Assembly: GCA_900545215.1 (NCBI GenBank)
Contig: UQXW01000002.1
Coordinates: 62,001 to 126,000 of the forward strand
Direction of reading: 5' to 3'
Source of the DNA: an uncultured Bacteroidota bacterium
Lineage (GTDB): Bacteria; Bacteroidota; Bacteroidia; Bacteroidales; P3
DNA length: 64,000 nt
The first letter of the stretch is position 1, and every line of letters begins with the position of its first letter. Both the position numbers and the translations under genes were made by a program. Below are positions 1-9,462 of this stretch, piece by piece. The notes below the pieces were generated by a model, which ran no database searches, had not been told where the DNA came from, and was given only the letters and a program-made list of their open reading frames with translations.

Positions 1-1
1 G

Positions 2-1063
2 GTAAACCTCACAGCCTTGGACGAAAACGTAAAATACTTCAAATCCCTGCTCGAACCCGGCGTCAAAATCATGGGAATGGTCAAGGCTTCCAGCTACGGC
101 TGCGGAGGAAGCGAGGTTGCGGAAGAACTGCAACGCACACAGCTTGCCGACTATCTGACGGTTGCCTTTGCCGATGAGGGCGTGGATTTGAGGAATAAAG
201 GCATAACATTGCCCGTAATGGTCGTTACGCTCGAAAAAGAAGCCTTGGGCAAGATGGTCGATTACGACTTGGAACCCGTGGTGCATAACTTCGAGACCTT
301 GGAACTGCTTTACGACCTGCCGCTCAAAATACACATCAAGTTGGACACGGGAATGCACCGCTTGGGCTTCGAGGAAAAGGACTTGGACGAGCTTATCGCA
401 AGAGTGAAACGGCACGGCAACCTGCACATAGCCTCTGTCTTTTCGCACTTCTCCTGTGCCGACGCACCGGAAGAGGACGCTTTCACCGCAAAACAAACAG
501 AGCGTTTCGAGAAATGGAGCAACAGGATAAGGGCAGCCTTCGACCATAAAATACTCCGCCACATCTGCAACACCGCCGGCACGGTTCGCTTCCCGCAAGC
601 ACACTTCGACATGGTTCGTTTGGGCGTAGGCATGTACGGCATAGGCTGGAATGCAGACACACAGCAACACCTGCGATACGTTCAAAGCCTCCAAACCCGC
701 CTCACGGAGATACGCACCATAGGCAAGGGCGAAAGCGTAAGCTATATGCGTAACTTCAAAGCCACAGAAACCACAACCATAGGCGTCATACCCGTAGGCT
801 ATGCCGACGGTCTCAACCGCCACCTCTCGCCACGAGGTTTCAAAGTGTGGATCAATGGAAGCATGGCACCCATCGTAGGAAACATCTGCATGGATATGTG
901 CATGATAAACCTTAGCGGCATAAACGCCTCCATAGGAGACAGAGTCGTCATCTTCGGAGAGGAGAACCCCGTGGAGAACATGGCGAAAGCCCTCGACACC
1001 ATCACCTACGAAGTCTTCACCTCCGTCTCGCAAAGGATAAAACGCATATACTGCCACGAATAA
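2..1063 (+). CDS. alr: Alanine racemase (5' end outside window)
   Basis: PLP enzyme interconverting L- and D-alanine for peptidoglycan. The frame is already open at base 2, so the N-terminus lies upstream; a TTG at base 17 is probably an internal Leu codon, not the start. Visible family marks are the PLP-lysine motif MVKASSYGCG, the DTGMHRLGF segment carrying the conserved Arg, the catalytic Tyr in SVSYMRNF, and GNICMDMCM at the active-site entry. The C-terminus (SQRIKRIYCHE) is like that of Bacteroidales racemases, which are often the second half of a MurF-Alr fusion. Whether this one is fused cannot be seen, but a separate murF lies at 34351-35718. A 16-bp hairpin follows the stop. Confidence 0.93.
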   Translation, partial: VNLTALDENVKYFKSLLEPGVKIMGMVKASSYGCGGSEVAEELQRTQLADYLTVAFADEGVDLRNKGITLPVMVVTLEKEALGKMVDYDLEPVVHNFETLELLYDLPLKIHIKLDTGMHRLGFEEKDLDELIARVKRHGNLHIASVFSHFSCADAPEEDAFTAKQTERFEKWSNRIRAAFDHKILRHICNTAGTVRFPQAHFDMVRLGVGMYGIGWNADTQQHLRYVQSLQTRLTEIRTIGKGESVSYMRNFKATETTTIGVIPVGYADGLNRHLSPRGFKVWINGSMAPIVGNICMDMCMINLSGINASIGDRVVIFGEENPVENMAKALDTITYEVFTSVSQRIKRIYCHE

Positions 1064-1104
1064 ACAACTCTTACCCAACCCGCAATCCGAAAATCCATTA
1101 CCCG

Positions 1105-1160
1105 AACGCCGAAAGAATTTCACGAAACGGCATATAAGGAAATTCTTTCGGCGTTTCATT
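1105..1160 (+). terminator. Hairpin terminator after alr, repeat-family copy R1
   Basis: A perfect 16-bp inverted repeat (1105-1120 with 1140-1155, core CGCCGAAAGAATTT) with a 19-nt loop, followed by a T-rich stretch. It sits 42 bp after the alr stop. It is one copy of the dispersed TTTCGGCG family; a further family-like stretch runs to about 1180. Confidence 0.65.
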
Positions 1161-1319
1161 TTCGTGGAAAGGCGTTTCGTTTCCGAGTAGTCAGGCAATG
1201 GGAAAAATACAGGTGCATTCGATTTCGTTTTTCTTATTTTGCCATTGTCCGGCTTTGCCGTTTGCAGGCAGGGAAAGTTAATTCCACGCTCGGAATAAGC
1301 GGAATTCAAATTTTATTTC

Positions 1320-1327
1320 TACTTTTG
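1320..1327 (+). promoter_or_regulatory. Bacteroidota -7 promoter element (TACTTTTG)
   Basis: Matches TAnnTTTG. It lies a few bases before the 5' strand of riboswitch stem P1, so the transcript would begin close to the start of the aptamer. Confidence 0.6.
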
Positions 1328-1331
1328 CAGT

Positions 1332-1547
1332 CGCAAATCAGCGGTTTCGCTTCGGCGGATTAAAAGGGAATCTTGTGAAAATCAAGAACTAAACCCGTAG
1401 CTGTAAGCACCATGAAAGCGTTTGAATGCTTTCATTCTTTGAAAACAACCACAGAGAAGTTGTCTCGCAACTCTCAGCCACTGTTCGCAAGAATGGGAAG
1501 GCCGTTTTCGAGGAGGTGCAAGTCAGAAGACCTACCGTGATTTTGCC
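1332..1547 (+). promoter_or_regulatory. Cobalamin (B12) riboswitch
   Basis: The conserved blocks of the adenosylcobalamin-type aptamer occur in order: AAAAGGGAA (about 1362-1370), ACCCGTAGCTGTAA, GCCACTG, GGGAAGGC, and the B12 box AGTCAGAAGACCTACC (1521-1536). The ends pair as stem P1: GCAAATCAGCGGT near 1333-1345 with ACCGTGATTTTGC at 1534-1546, nearly complementary. It lies between a TAnnTTTG promoter and the start codon of the giant surface protein at 1707, so that gene is predicted to be repressed by B12. No clear intrinsic terminator is visible between aptamer and start, so control is more likely on translation. Confidence 0.9.
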
Positions 1548-1706
1548 GAATTAAGAATCGTATCTTTCGGGAAATAGAGATGTGATTGCAAAGAGTGAAA
1601 TTACAGGCAGTTGTCTGCCTTGTCGTTTTCGGGGTTGCCTTTTCTCTCACGCTTTATCGTTCGTTCGATACGTCATTGTTTAACTAAAAAAACGACAGAC
1701 AACGAA

Positions 1707-4700
1707 ATGAAAAAAGTTTGTTTATGCCTCTTGTCGGCATTGTTGACAAGCATTTGCCTGACGGCTCAAACTCTCGGCACGGCTCCTAACGGGGTGTTTA
1801 CGGCAGCCGACATCGAGTATTGGGTCGGAACAGGCAGCAACGAGGCTGCCTTAGTGTTGGTATTCAACGACGGCAAAACGCCTCAGGCTTTGGTTTGGGG
1901 ATACCGTTATGACGGCTCCAAATCAATGAAACAGATGTGCGAGGACATCGCAGCGGCAGATCCGCGGTTCTATTTCCAAGAAGGTTCCGGCGGATTCGTT
2001 ACCGGTTTCGGAATAGACATGAACGGTAACGGCGTGTTCTCCTTGCAAAATCCCGATAATCCTTCGCAGGTTGTAAATCCGACGACAAATTCCATTTCGA
2101 GCAGCATCGATCTCGAGGGATTTACTCCTGTTGAACCCGAAGACCGCTGGCAATGCGGTTGGGGGTCGGTAGGCTTTTGGTACTTGACCAACAACGGCTT
2201 TAACAACAGTGCCGCCGGTTGGACTTGTGCTTCTTTCACTTCATACGGAGGAGGAGGCGGAGTTAATCAAACCAACGCAACATACGCCTCAGTGCCGGAT
2301 CCGAACAGTTCATGCCCTTCATTGAAAGGCTTCGGTACCACGACGGTATCGCAAAACGTGGCAAGCGTGATTTGGAATGCAAGCACTGCCGCACTCGACT
2401 ACCAAATAGAAATGAAACCTGCCTCGCAAGCGGATTGGACAGGGGCGGAAAGCGACAATGTGAGCGACACTTTTTACACCTTTACGGGACTTACATCGAA
2501 TACGTTGTACAACTGCCGCGTGAAAGCGATATGCGGTAGCGATGATGAGAGTGCATGGTCCTCTCTTTCGTTCAGAACACCTTGCGATGCCGTAACCGAA
2601 TTGCCTTATACGGACAATTTCGACAGCTATGGCACGGGAACGAGCATCTTTCCGCCATGCTGGACAAAGATTTTGAACAACACCACTGCATCGAACGCCC
2701 TTTACGTGGCGAACACTCAACATCTATCCGGTACAGCCGCCTTGGTATTTCAAGCTCCTAACGCAACAGCGGAAGTGATTGCCGTTGCACCGCAGATGGA
2801 CGAAAGTATAAATCTGAGAGATTTGAATGTGGTCTTTCAATTAAAGTATCCGCAGTTGGATAATGGTATGATAGTAGGAGTTGTCGAGAATGACGGTACT
2901 TTTGTCGGCATAGATACTGTATATAACACCATAAGCAATACATGGCAGAGACGTGAAGTAAGCCTTGCTTCCTATACGGGACAGGGAGGTCGCATTGCCT
3001 TGAAAGAACACTTCGTGAGAGCTTCCGGAAATATGTGGGTAGATGACCTAAGCATAGATTACATTCCTGCATGTCAGACATTGAGCAATCAACACTTGAC
3101 AGAGATACTCCATAATGAGGCAACCATAGAATGGAACGACCCTAATGATGCGGGCGATTATCTTCTTGAAGTAAGCACATCTGCGAGCGATTGGAGCGGA
3201 GCTTTGACATTTACTTCCACAACGACCAACTGCACAGCCACAGGGCTTACTCCGAATACATGGTACACTTACAGGGTAAAAGCAATATGCGGTTCCTCCG
3301 ACGAAAGTGCATGGGCAGAGGGACGATTCAAAACAGCATGCGGAGCAATCGACGAATTGCCATACGCAGAGAACTTCGACAGCTACTATTACGGCGATGA
3401 CGAATATGTGGAATGCTGGACTAAATACGGCATCGGCACAAGCGACGAAATAAGCATATCGAACAGTTCATCGGCTTCGGGAAATCGTTGTCTTTATCTT
3501 TATTCCAACAGAGCGAATGGCTACACTGCCACAGTGGTGTTGCCTTCCTTCGAGGAAAGTCTTGACCTTCTAAGCGTACAATTCAAGTTGAAAAATCCGG
3601 CTCTACCGAACGGTATCATGGTCGGCGTATTGGAAGGAGACAACTTCGTTGCCATCGACACGGTTCTTTCCAACGCTTCCGATGTTTGGGAACAGAAAGA
3701 AGTGTCTCTTGCATCTTATGGCGGCGAAGGCGGAAAAATTGCTTTCAGAGTTTATTCCAACACAACGCATCTGAACAGCTTTGCCCTCTATCTCGATGAC
3801 GTAAAGGTGGATTACGCTCCTGCCTGCCCACGTCCGCAAAACCTTGTGGTTACAGAAGGAACGGTGGCAACAACCGTAGATTTGACTTGGACGGATGAGG
3901 ACAACAGCCGATGGGTCGTTTACTATAAGGCAGCCGATGAGGAGGAGTACACCATGGAAGCAAGCTCTGCGAATACGATAAGCATAAGCGGTTTGTCGCT
4001 TCAAACATCTTATACATTCCAAGTGGCATCAATTTGCTCGGATGGGGACACGGTCAAAGCCATTGCAGCAGTTAATTACAGCACACCTTGCTATGAAAGT
4101 GCTATAGGCGAGTTTCCTTTCATCGAAAGTTTTGAAAACGGAATCGATTGTTGGACTTCCATCTCCTCGACAACGGAAGCAAACAACAAATGGCAGGTTG
4201 TAACAAGCGGAAGCAACCCTTCATGCGATCCGCACGACGGAAGCAAGATGTTATTCTTCAACAGCTACAACGTTCAAAACAACAAGTGGACGGCAATCAT
4301 CTCTCCTGCCATGAACTTCCCTCGAAACATGGACGTATCTTTCGATATGTTTCACAATTCAAGCAACAACAGCTACCAAGACAGGGTTTTGCTGTATGTG
4401 AACGACCAACCAACCCTCGAAAATGCCACTTTGATTGACTCGGTTCTAAGATACCGTTCCTCCAACGGCTGGCAGGAACATTCATTCTCGCTACCTGCAA
4501 GCACGACAGGCACACAATACATAATCATCAAGGCGGTATCGGCATACGGTAGCAACATTTTCTTGGACAATCTCAAAGTTAAATTGGGACCGACCTGCAT
4601 CGCAGTGGAGGATTTGTCCGCAATCGCAACTGCCGAAAACGCAACTGTTGCATGGGTTGACCCTCGCAATGTAGGTAACTATGCCATTGAATTAAGCACA

Positions 4701-7235
4701 ACGGCGAGTGATTGGAGCGAAGCGACAAGTCATACCTCTGCAGACACGACTTACACGTTCACAAACCTGACACCGAATACCACTTACCACTATAGAGTGA
4801 AAGCAGTTTGCAGTTCAACCGATGAGAGTGCTTGGGCAGAGGGTTCGTTCAAGACAGCATGCGTCCCTGTTGCCGAATTGCCATACACGGAGAACTTCGA
4901 CAGCTACTCTTACGGCGATGACGTTTATGCGGATTGCTGGGATAAATCCGGCATGGGAACAGACGACAAGATAAATGTGTCGAGCTCGTCTCCTGCATCG
5001 GGTAGCAGATGTTTGTACTTCAAGTCCCAAAGAGCCAATGCTTGCAGTGCAACAGCATTACTGCCTTCCTTTGAAGAAGACCTTACACTCCTAAGTCTGC
5101 AATTCAAGTTCAAAAATCCGAACAGCTATAACGGAATCATAGTCGGCGTATCGGAAGCAGACACGCTTATTTCCATCGATACCGTTTATGCAACCCGACA
5201 AGGTATTTGGGAACAAAAAGAGGTGTCATTTGCTTCATACGAAGGCGAAGGCGGAAGAATTACATTGAAGCCTTATTCCACTTCTTCCCAATCGAGCAAC
5301 TGCATACTTTATGTCGATGATATAGAGGTAAACTACTCTCCTGCCTGCAGTCGTCCCGAAGGTCTTGCGATTGCACGGGGAACGGAAGCGACATCAGTCG
5401 ATTTGACTTGGTCTGACGAGGACAACAGCCGATGGGTCGTTTATTACAAAGCATCGGAAGAGGAAGAATACACAATGGCTGACTTTACCGATAACTCCGG
5501 AAGCATAAGCGGTTTGGAATATGCCACAAGCTACACATTCGGAGTGGCTTCCATTTGTTCCAACGGGGACACGGTGAGAGCATTCTCGACTGTCGAGTAT
5601 GTTACTCCGATGATGGCGGAAAACGTACCATACACTTGCAGTTTCGATTCGGCAGATGCAACAGCATGGTTGTTGAAAAACAGCACCAATACGAACAAAT
5701 GGCATATCGGCACACCGAACGGAGAAACCACCGGTGCATTGTACATCTCGAAAGATGGCGGAGATACCGCCGGATACAAAGACAACTCTGCGTCTATCGT
5801 GATTGCAGAGAAGCTTTTCAACACAGGCAACAGCGATTCCTTGACAATAAGTTTTGATTTGACCGTAGGCGGAGAAGGAAGCTATGATTACTTGAAAGTA
5901 TATTGGGTACCTGTCGATACGGTTTACAATGCCGTTAACACCTCGACGGTTCCTTATTATGCGGCGACGAACTATGGAAATGTATTGATGAAGAACAATT
6001 CCAATAACTACATAAACCTCTTGACTGGTACTCAAACAAAGAGTGTTACCATAGCGAACGAACCTAATACATTAAGGAAATTGGTATTCGTGTGGAGAAA
6101 TGATGGCAGTGGCGGCAGACAACCGGGAGCCATCATAGCCAACCTTTCCATTCAACCGACAGGAGAAACCCCCGAGCCGGCTCCATGCGACGCTCCGACA
6201 GCCCTTGCAGTAAGCAACATCACCGAGACATCGGCAGAGGTAAGTTGGACAGGCACGGCAACAAGCTATGAAGTACGCTTGGCAGGCGGTACACCGGAAA
6301 CCGTTACCACAACAAGCAAGACTTTCACCGACTTGACCGCCGGAACTGCCTACACCGTCGAGGTAAGAGCCGTATGCGAAGAGACCTCTTCCGATTGGGT
6401 AAGCACAAACTTCACCACCGAGGAAGCTCCAACTCCATGCGACGCTCCGACAGACCTTGCAGTAAGCAATATCACCGAGACATCGGCAGAGGTAAGCTGG
6501 ACAGGCACGGCAACAAGCTATGAAGTACGCTTGAACGGCGAAGAAGCCGAAACCGTAAGCACAACAAGCAAGACTTTCACCGACTTGACCGCCGGAACTG
6601 CCTACACCGTCGAGGTAAGAGCCGTATGCGAAGAGACCTCTTCCGAATGGGTAAGCATAAACTTCACCACCGAGGAAGCTCCTGTCGTTGCACCTACCGT
6701 TATCACCCTTGCAGCAACGGAAATCACCCATGAAGCTGCCGTATTGAACGGAACGGTAACCACGGGTAGCGAGACAATCACGGCACAAGGCTTCGAGTAC
6801 AAGACAGAAGGCGTTGAAGACTGGTCGAGCGTTGAAGCAAACGGCGAAAACATGAGTGCGACATTGAGCGACTTGGAAGCCTCGACGACTTACGAGTTCA
6901 GAGCATTCGCAACCACCGAAAGCGGAAACACTTACGGCGAAACAATGACCTTCACGACCCTTTCCGCTTCTGGATTGGAGCAAATCGAAAGCGGATTGTC
7001 CGCCATCGTTTATCCTAACCCTGCAAAGGACAAAGCCACATTGAGTTTGAAAGGCTTGAAAGCAAATGCCACGATAACGATAAGCGATTTGCAAGGAAGA
7101 ATAATCCTTTCCGACAAATTGCAAGCAGGCGTCGAAAGCCATGAAATCGACACAAGCGGTTTTGAAAGCGGAGTGTATTACATCAGAGTAATAAGCGGAA
7201 ACAATGTCAATACACAAAAATTGATTGTCGAATAA
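1707..7235 (+). CDS. Giant T9SS-secreted multidomain surface protein under B12 riboswitch
   Basis: 1,842 residues from ATG 1707, chosen because MKKVCLCLLSALLTSICLTAQ is a clean signal peptide; the open frame reaches back to 1611 but that part lies between riboswitch and start. Order by eye: N-terminal domain (about 37-190, with WVGTGSNEAALV and ALVWGYRYDG) that I cannot name; then alternating fibronectin III domains (about 203-290, 457-546, 707-793, 962-1050, 1211-1300) and MAM/cleaved-adhesin-like domains (about 292-456, 547-706, 795-961, 1050-1210, 1302-1490); three more FN3-like domains (about 1493-1753, two almost identical); and a T9SS type A sorting tail (about 1760-1842, VYPNPAKDKATL... 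GVYYIRV). Export through Sec, then T9SS to the cell surface. Given the riboswitch, a role in capturing cobalamin or its complexes is inferred, not shown. Confidence 0.9.
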   Translation: MKKVCLCLLSALLTSICLTAQTLGTAPNGVFTAADIEYWVGTGSNEAALVLVFNDGKTPQALVWGYRYDGSKSMKQMCEDIAAADPRFYFQEGSGGFVTGFGIDMNGNGVFSLQNPDNPSQVVNPTTNSISSSIDLEGFTPVEPEDRWQCGWGSVGFWYLTNNGFNNSAAGWTCASFTSYGGGGGVNQTNATYASVPDPNSSCPSLKGFGTTTVSQNVASVIWNASTAALDYQIEMKPASQADWTGAESDNVSDTFYTFTGLTSNTLYNCRVKAICGSDDESAWSSLSFRTPCDAVTELPYTDNFDSYGTGTSIFPPCWTKILNNTTASNALYVANTQHLSGTAALVFQAPNATAEVIAVAPQMDESINLRDLNVVFQLKYPQLDNGMIVGVVENDGTFVGIDTVYNTISNTWQRREVSLASYTGQGGRIALKEHFVRASGNMWVDDLSIDYIPACQTLSNQHLTEILHNEATIEWNDPNDAGDYLLEVSTSASDWSGALTFTSTTTNCTATGLTPNTWYTYRVKAICGSSDESAWAEGRFKTACGAIDELPYAENFDSYYYGDDEYVECWTKYGIGTSDEISISNSSSASGNRCLYLYSNRANGYTATVVLPSFEESLDLLSVQFKLKNPALPNGIMVGVLEGDNFVAIDTVLSNASDVWEQKEVSLASYGGEGGKIAFRVYSNTTHLNSFALYLDDVKVDYAPACPRPQNLVVTEGTVATTVDLTWTDEDNSRWVVYYKAADEEEYTMEASSANTISISGLSLQTSYTFQVASICSDGDTVKAIAAVNYSTPCYESAIGEFPFIESFENGIDCWTSISSTTEANNKWQVVTSGSNPSCDPHDGSKMLFFNSYNVQNNKWTAIISPAMNFPRNMDVSFDMFHNSSNNSYQDRVLLYVNDQPTLENATLIDSVLRYRSSNGWQEHSFSLPASTTGTQYIIIKAVSAYGSNIFLDNLKVKLGPTCIAVEDLSAIATAENATVAWVDPRNVGNYAIELSTTASDWSEATSHTSADTTYTFTNLTPNTTYHYRVKAVCSSTDESAWAEGSFKTACVPVAELPYTENFDSYSYGDDVYADCWDKSGMGTDDKINVSSSSPASGSRCLYFKSQRANACSATALLPSFEEDLTLLSLQFKFKNPNSYNGIIVGVSEADTLISIDTVYATRQGIWEQKEVSFASYEGEGGRITLKPYSTSSQSSNCILYVDDIEVNYSPACSRPEGLAIARGTEATSVDLTWSDEDNSRWVVYYKASEEEEYTMADFTDNSGSISGLEYATSYTFGVASICSNGDTVRAFSTVEYVTPMMAENVPYTCSFDSADATAWLLKNSTNTNKWHIGTPNGETTGALYISKDGGDTAGYKDNSASIVIAEKLFNTGNSDSLTISFDLTVGGEGSYDYLKVYWVPVDTVYNAVNTSTVPYYAATNYGNVLMKNNSNNYINLLTGTQTKSVTIANEPNTLRKLVFVWRNDGSGGRQPGAIIANLSIQPTGETPEPAPCDAPTALAVSNITETSAEVSWTGTATSYEVRLAGGTPETVTTTSKTFTDLTAGTAYTVEVRAVCEETSSDWVSTNFTTEEAPTPCDAPTDLAVSNITETSAEVSWTGTATSYEVRLNGEEAETVSTTSKTFTDLTAGTAYTVEVRAVCEETSSEWVSINFTTEEAPVVAPTVITLAATEITHEAAVLNGTVTTGSETITAQGFEYKTEGVEDWSSVEANGENMSATLSDLEASTTYEFRAFATTESGNTYGETMTFTTLSASGLEQIESGLSAIVYPNPAKDKATLSLKGLKANATITISDLQGRIILSDKLQAGVESHEIDTSGFESGVYYIRVISGNNVNTQKLIVE
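6183..6686 (+). repeat. Two tandem near-identical 252-bp FN3 modules
   Basis: The module starting CCATGCGACGCTCCGACAG at 6183 recurs at 6435, an offset of 252 bp (84 codons). The two copies differ at only a few residues, so the duplication is recent or kept uniform by recombination. A larger, more diverged duplication of an FN3 plus MAM unit is also seen (about 3100-3950 against 4600-5480). Confidence 0.85.
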
Positions 7236-7260
7236 AAAGCAATCGACCAATCATCACGAG

Positions 7261-7287
7261 CGGGGGCTTTTGCCCCCGTTTTTATTT
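7261..7287 (+). terminator. Rho-independent terminator of the surface-protein gene
   Basis: CGGGGGC-TTTT-GCCCCCG (7-bp GC stem, 4-nt loop, 7261-7278) followed by TTTTTATTTT, 25 bp after the stop. Confidence 0.9.
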
Positions 7288-7349
7288 TCCGACAACCGAC
7301 ATGAAGCATGTATATCGCCTTTGCAAGAACAACGATAAATCAAGGCTCT

Positions 7350-7425
7350 GACGAAACGGTGATTCGATTTTTTCTTTCGGCGGTTCGTTACGGTGAACCG
7401 CCGTTTCGTTCTCGCGGAATGGCGA
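7350..7425. repeat. Dispersed repeat copy R2
   Basis: Contains CGATTTTTTCTTTCGGCGG followed by GAACCGCCGTTTCGTT, the words shared with other copies (for example 38391-38440). The part 7378-7408 is self-complementary (GGCGGTTC...GAACCGCC). It fills the space between the surface-protein terminator and tRNA-Phe. No gene is seen in 7288-7487. Confidence 0.6.
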
Positions 7426-7487
7426 AGCGATGGGATGAAACGAAAAAAGAGTCCGACACTTCCGTATCGAACTCCTCTCTTCTTTCG

Positions 7488-7560
<73 letters not shown>

Positions 7561-7577
7561 ATCGTGTTTTGCGAGTG

Positions 7578-7585
7578 CAAAGGTA
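7578..7585 (-). promoter_or_regulatory. Promoter of tRNA-Phe (TACCTTTG)
   Basis: Minus-strand TACCTTTG with a TTTG box 20 bp upstream, matching the Bacteroidota -33/-7 layout; it ends 17 bp before the tRNA. Confidence 0.75.
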
Positions 7586-7714
7586 GTTCACTTTTTTGTT
7601 TCTGCCAAACTTTTTCCCTACTTTTTTTACTCTTTTTCTAATCGGCTTTGACAGTCAACCGTTTAAGGCAAAAGATTTTTCCGCTCATTCTCTCCTCTTT
7701 TGCCTGTTTCATGA

Positions 7715-9421
7715 CTACTTCAAGCCCATTTCTTTCTGCATTACCTCTATTTTTTGCATTGCTTCGGCATGTTTGGAAGCATATTGCGATACGTCTTCCA
7801 GCTTGGAGCATATAGAGAAATAAAATTTTATTTTCGGCTCCGTGCCTGAGGGACGAACGGACACCTTGCTGCCGTCTGCAAGGAAGTATTGCAATACGTT
7901 GCTTTTCGGCAAGCCTGTTTTCTCGGGGTAAAGGTAATCCGCCGTTCTTTCCACGGCTATGCCGTCGAGGGCTTTCGGTGGATTGGAACGGAACTCGTTC
8001 ATCATCGCTTCTATCTCTTGAGCTCCCGATTTGCCTTTACGAGTTACGGAAACCTGCTTTTCGGTATAGAAAGCGTACTTCACGTACAACTCCATGAGCA
8101 TATCGTACAACGTCTGCCCTTTGTCGGCGGCGTATGCTGTCATTTCTGCCAATATACAGCAACCGGAAACGGAATCTTTGTCCCTTACGAAATCGCCTAT
8201 CAGGTATCCGAAACTCTCCTCTCCACCTCCTATGTATTCTTCCCTGCCTTCCAAGGATTTTATCTTTGCCGCTATGTGTTTGAAGCCCGTAAGAGTGTCG
8301 TAGCAATGCACATTGAAACTGTCGGCAACCTTTCTCACCATCTCGCTCGTTACGATGGTTTTTATGACAAACTGTTTGCCTGTCAGCTTATGCTCCTGTT
8401 GCCAACGCTCCAAAAGATAATAGGTGAACAAAGTGGCGGTTTGATTTCCGTTGAACAAAACCCACTCGCCGGAAGAGGTCTTCACGGCTATTGCTTCGCG
8501 GTCTGCATCGGGGTCTGTCGCCAAAAGAATGTCCGCATCGACCTCTTTGGCTTTTCGCAAGCCTGCTTCCAACGCTTCGGGGTTCTCCGGATTGGGCGAA
8601 AGGCAGGTAGGGAAATTGCCGTCCGGTATTGCCTGATGCTCTTCCACGAATACATTCTCGAAGCCGTACGCTTTCAAAGCCGCTGGCACCACTGTGATAC
8701 CCGTTCCGTGCAAAGGAGTATAGACAATCTTCAAATCCTTGTGGCGTTCTATATATCCGTTGTTCATGGATAGGGATTTCACCCTGTCGATGTAGGTTTT
8801 ATCCATTTCCTTTCCAAGGAATGTTATTCCCGAATCGTCCTTTGAAATCTTCACTTGGGCTATATCGGTTATCTTGTTGACCTGTTCGATTACTTCCACG
8901 TCGTGAGGAGTCGTCAGTTGGGCTCCGTCATTCCAATAAGCCTTGTATCCGTTGTACTCTTTCGGGTTATGGGAAGCCGTAATCATCACTCCGGCATCGG
9001 CTTTCAGTTCCCTGACCGCAAAGGACAGCTCCGGAGTCGGTCTCAAATCCTCGAACATATAAACCTTGAAGCCGTTCGCCGTCATGACACGGGCAGTCGT
9101 AAACGCAAACTCCCTGCTGTTGTTGCGGCTGTCGTGCGATATGACGCAGCTTGTGGCTTTTTCGCCGTTTTTAAGCCTGATATAATTGCAAAATCCCTGC
9201 GTCGTCATGCTCACGGTGAGCAAATTCATGCGGTTCGTTCCCAATCCCATCACCCCTCTCAGTCCTCCCGTTCCGAATTCCAAGGTTTTGTAAAACGCAT
9301 CGTTGAACTCATCGGGATTTTCCTCCCTCATACGAACGATTTCCGCCTTTATGTTTTCGTCTATGCTGCTGTTCAACCACTTGTCTGCATTCTTGCAAGC
9401 AGCCATATCCAAATTCGCCAT
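7715..9421 (-). CDS. Phosphoglucomutase/phosphomannomutase family
   Basis: Interconverts hexose 1- and 6-phosphates (glucose and possibly mannose) in the cytosol, feeding glycogen, LPS and nucleotide-sugar synthesis. 568 residues, normal for the Bacteroidales phospho-sugar mutase (alpha-D-phosphohexomutase) family. All four active-site loops are visible: phosphoserine loop ITASHNPKEYNGYK (Ser150), metal loop TDPDADR (about 302-308), sugar loop GGGEESFGYLIGD, and phosphate-binding RPSGTEPKIKFY near the C-terminus. It stands alone, transcribed leftward toward tRNA-Phe. Substrate preference cannot be read from sequence; the glycogen genes at 27-32 kb make glucose 1-phosphate likely. Confidence 0.93.
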   Translation of the reverse strand: MANLDMAACKNADKWLNSSIDENIKAEIVRMREENPDEFNDAFYKTLEFGTGGLRGVMGLGTNRMNLLTVSMTTQGFCNYIRLKNGEKATSCVISHDSRNNSREFAFTTARVMTANGFKVYMFEDLRPTPELSFAVRELKADAGVMITASHNPKEYNGYKAYWNDGAQLTTPHDVEVIEQVNKITDIAQVKISKDDSGITFLGKEMDKTYIDRVKSLSMNNGYIERHKDLKIVYTPLHGTGITVVPAALKAYGFENVFVEEHQAIPDGNFPTCLSPNPENPEALEAGLRKAKEVDADILLATDPDADREAIAVKTSSGEWVLFNGNQTATLFTYYLLERWQQEHKLTGKQFVIKTIVTSEMVRKVADSFNVHCYDTLTGFKHIAAKIKSLEGREEYIGGGEESFGYLIGDFVRDKDSVSGCCILAEMTAYAADKGQTLYDMLMELYVKYAFYTEKQVSVTRKGKSGAQEIEAMMNEFRSNPPKALDGIAVERTADYLYPEKTGLPKSNVLQYFLADGSKVSVRPSGTEPKIKFYFSICSKLEDVSQYASKHAEAMQKIEVMQKEMGLK

Positions 9422-9462
9422 GATGTTTCTTCTTTTAAGTATGTTTTTCCGACGAAACGTTT

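Noticed and set aside
1611..1706. Upstream extension of the surface-protein frame
   Set aside because: It lies between riboswitch and the ATG at 1707, which starts a clean signal peptide.
7286..7487. Short open frames on both strands before tRNA-Phe
   Set aside because: They run through the repeat copy and partly the tRNA and have no protein-like features.
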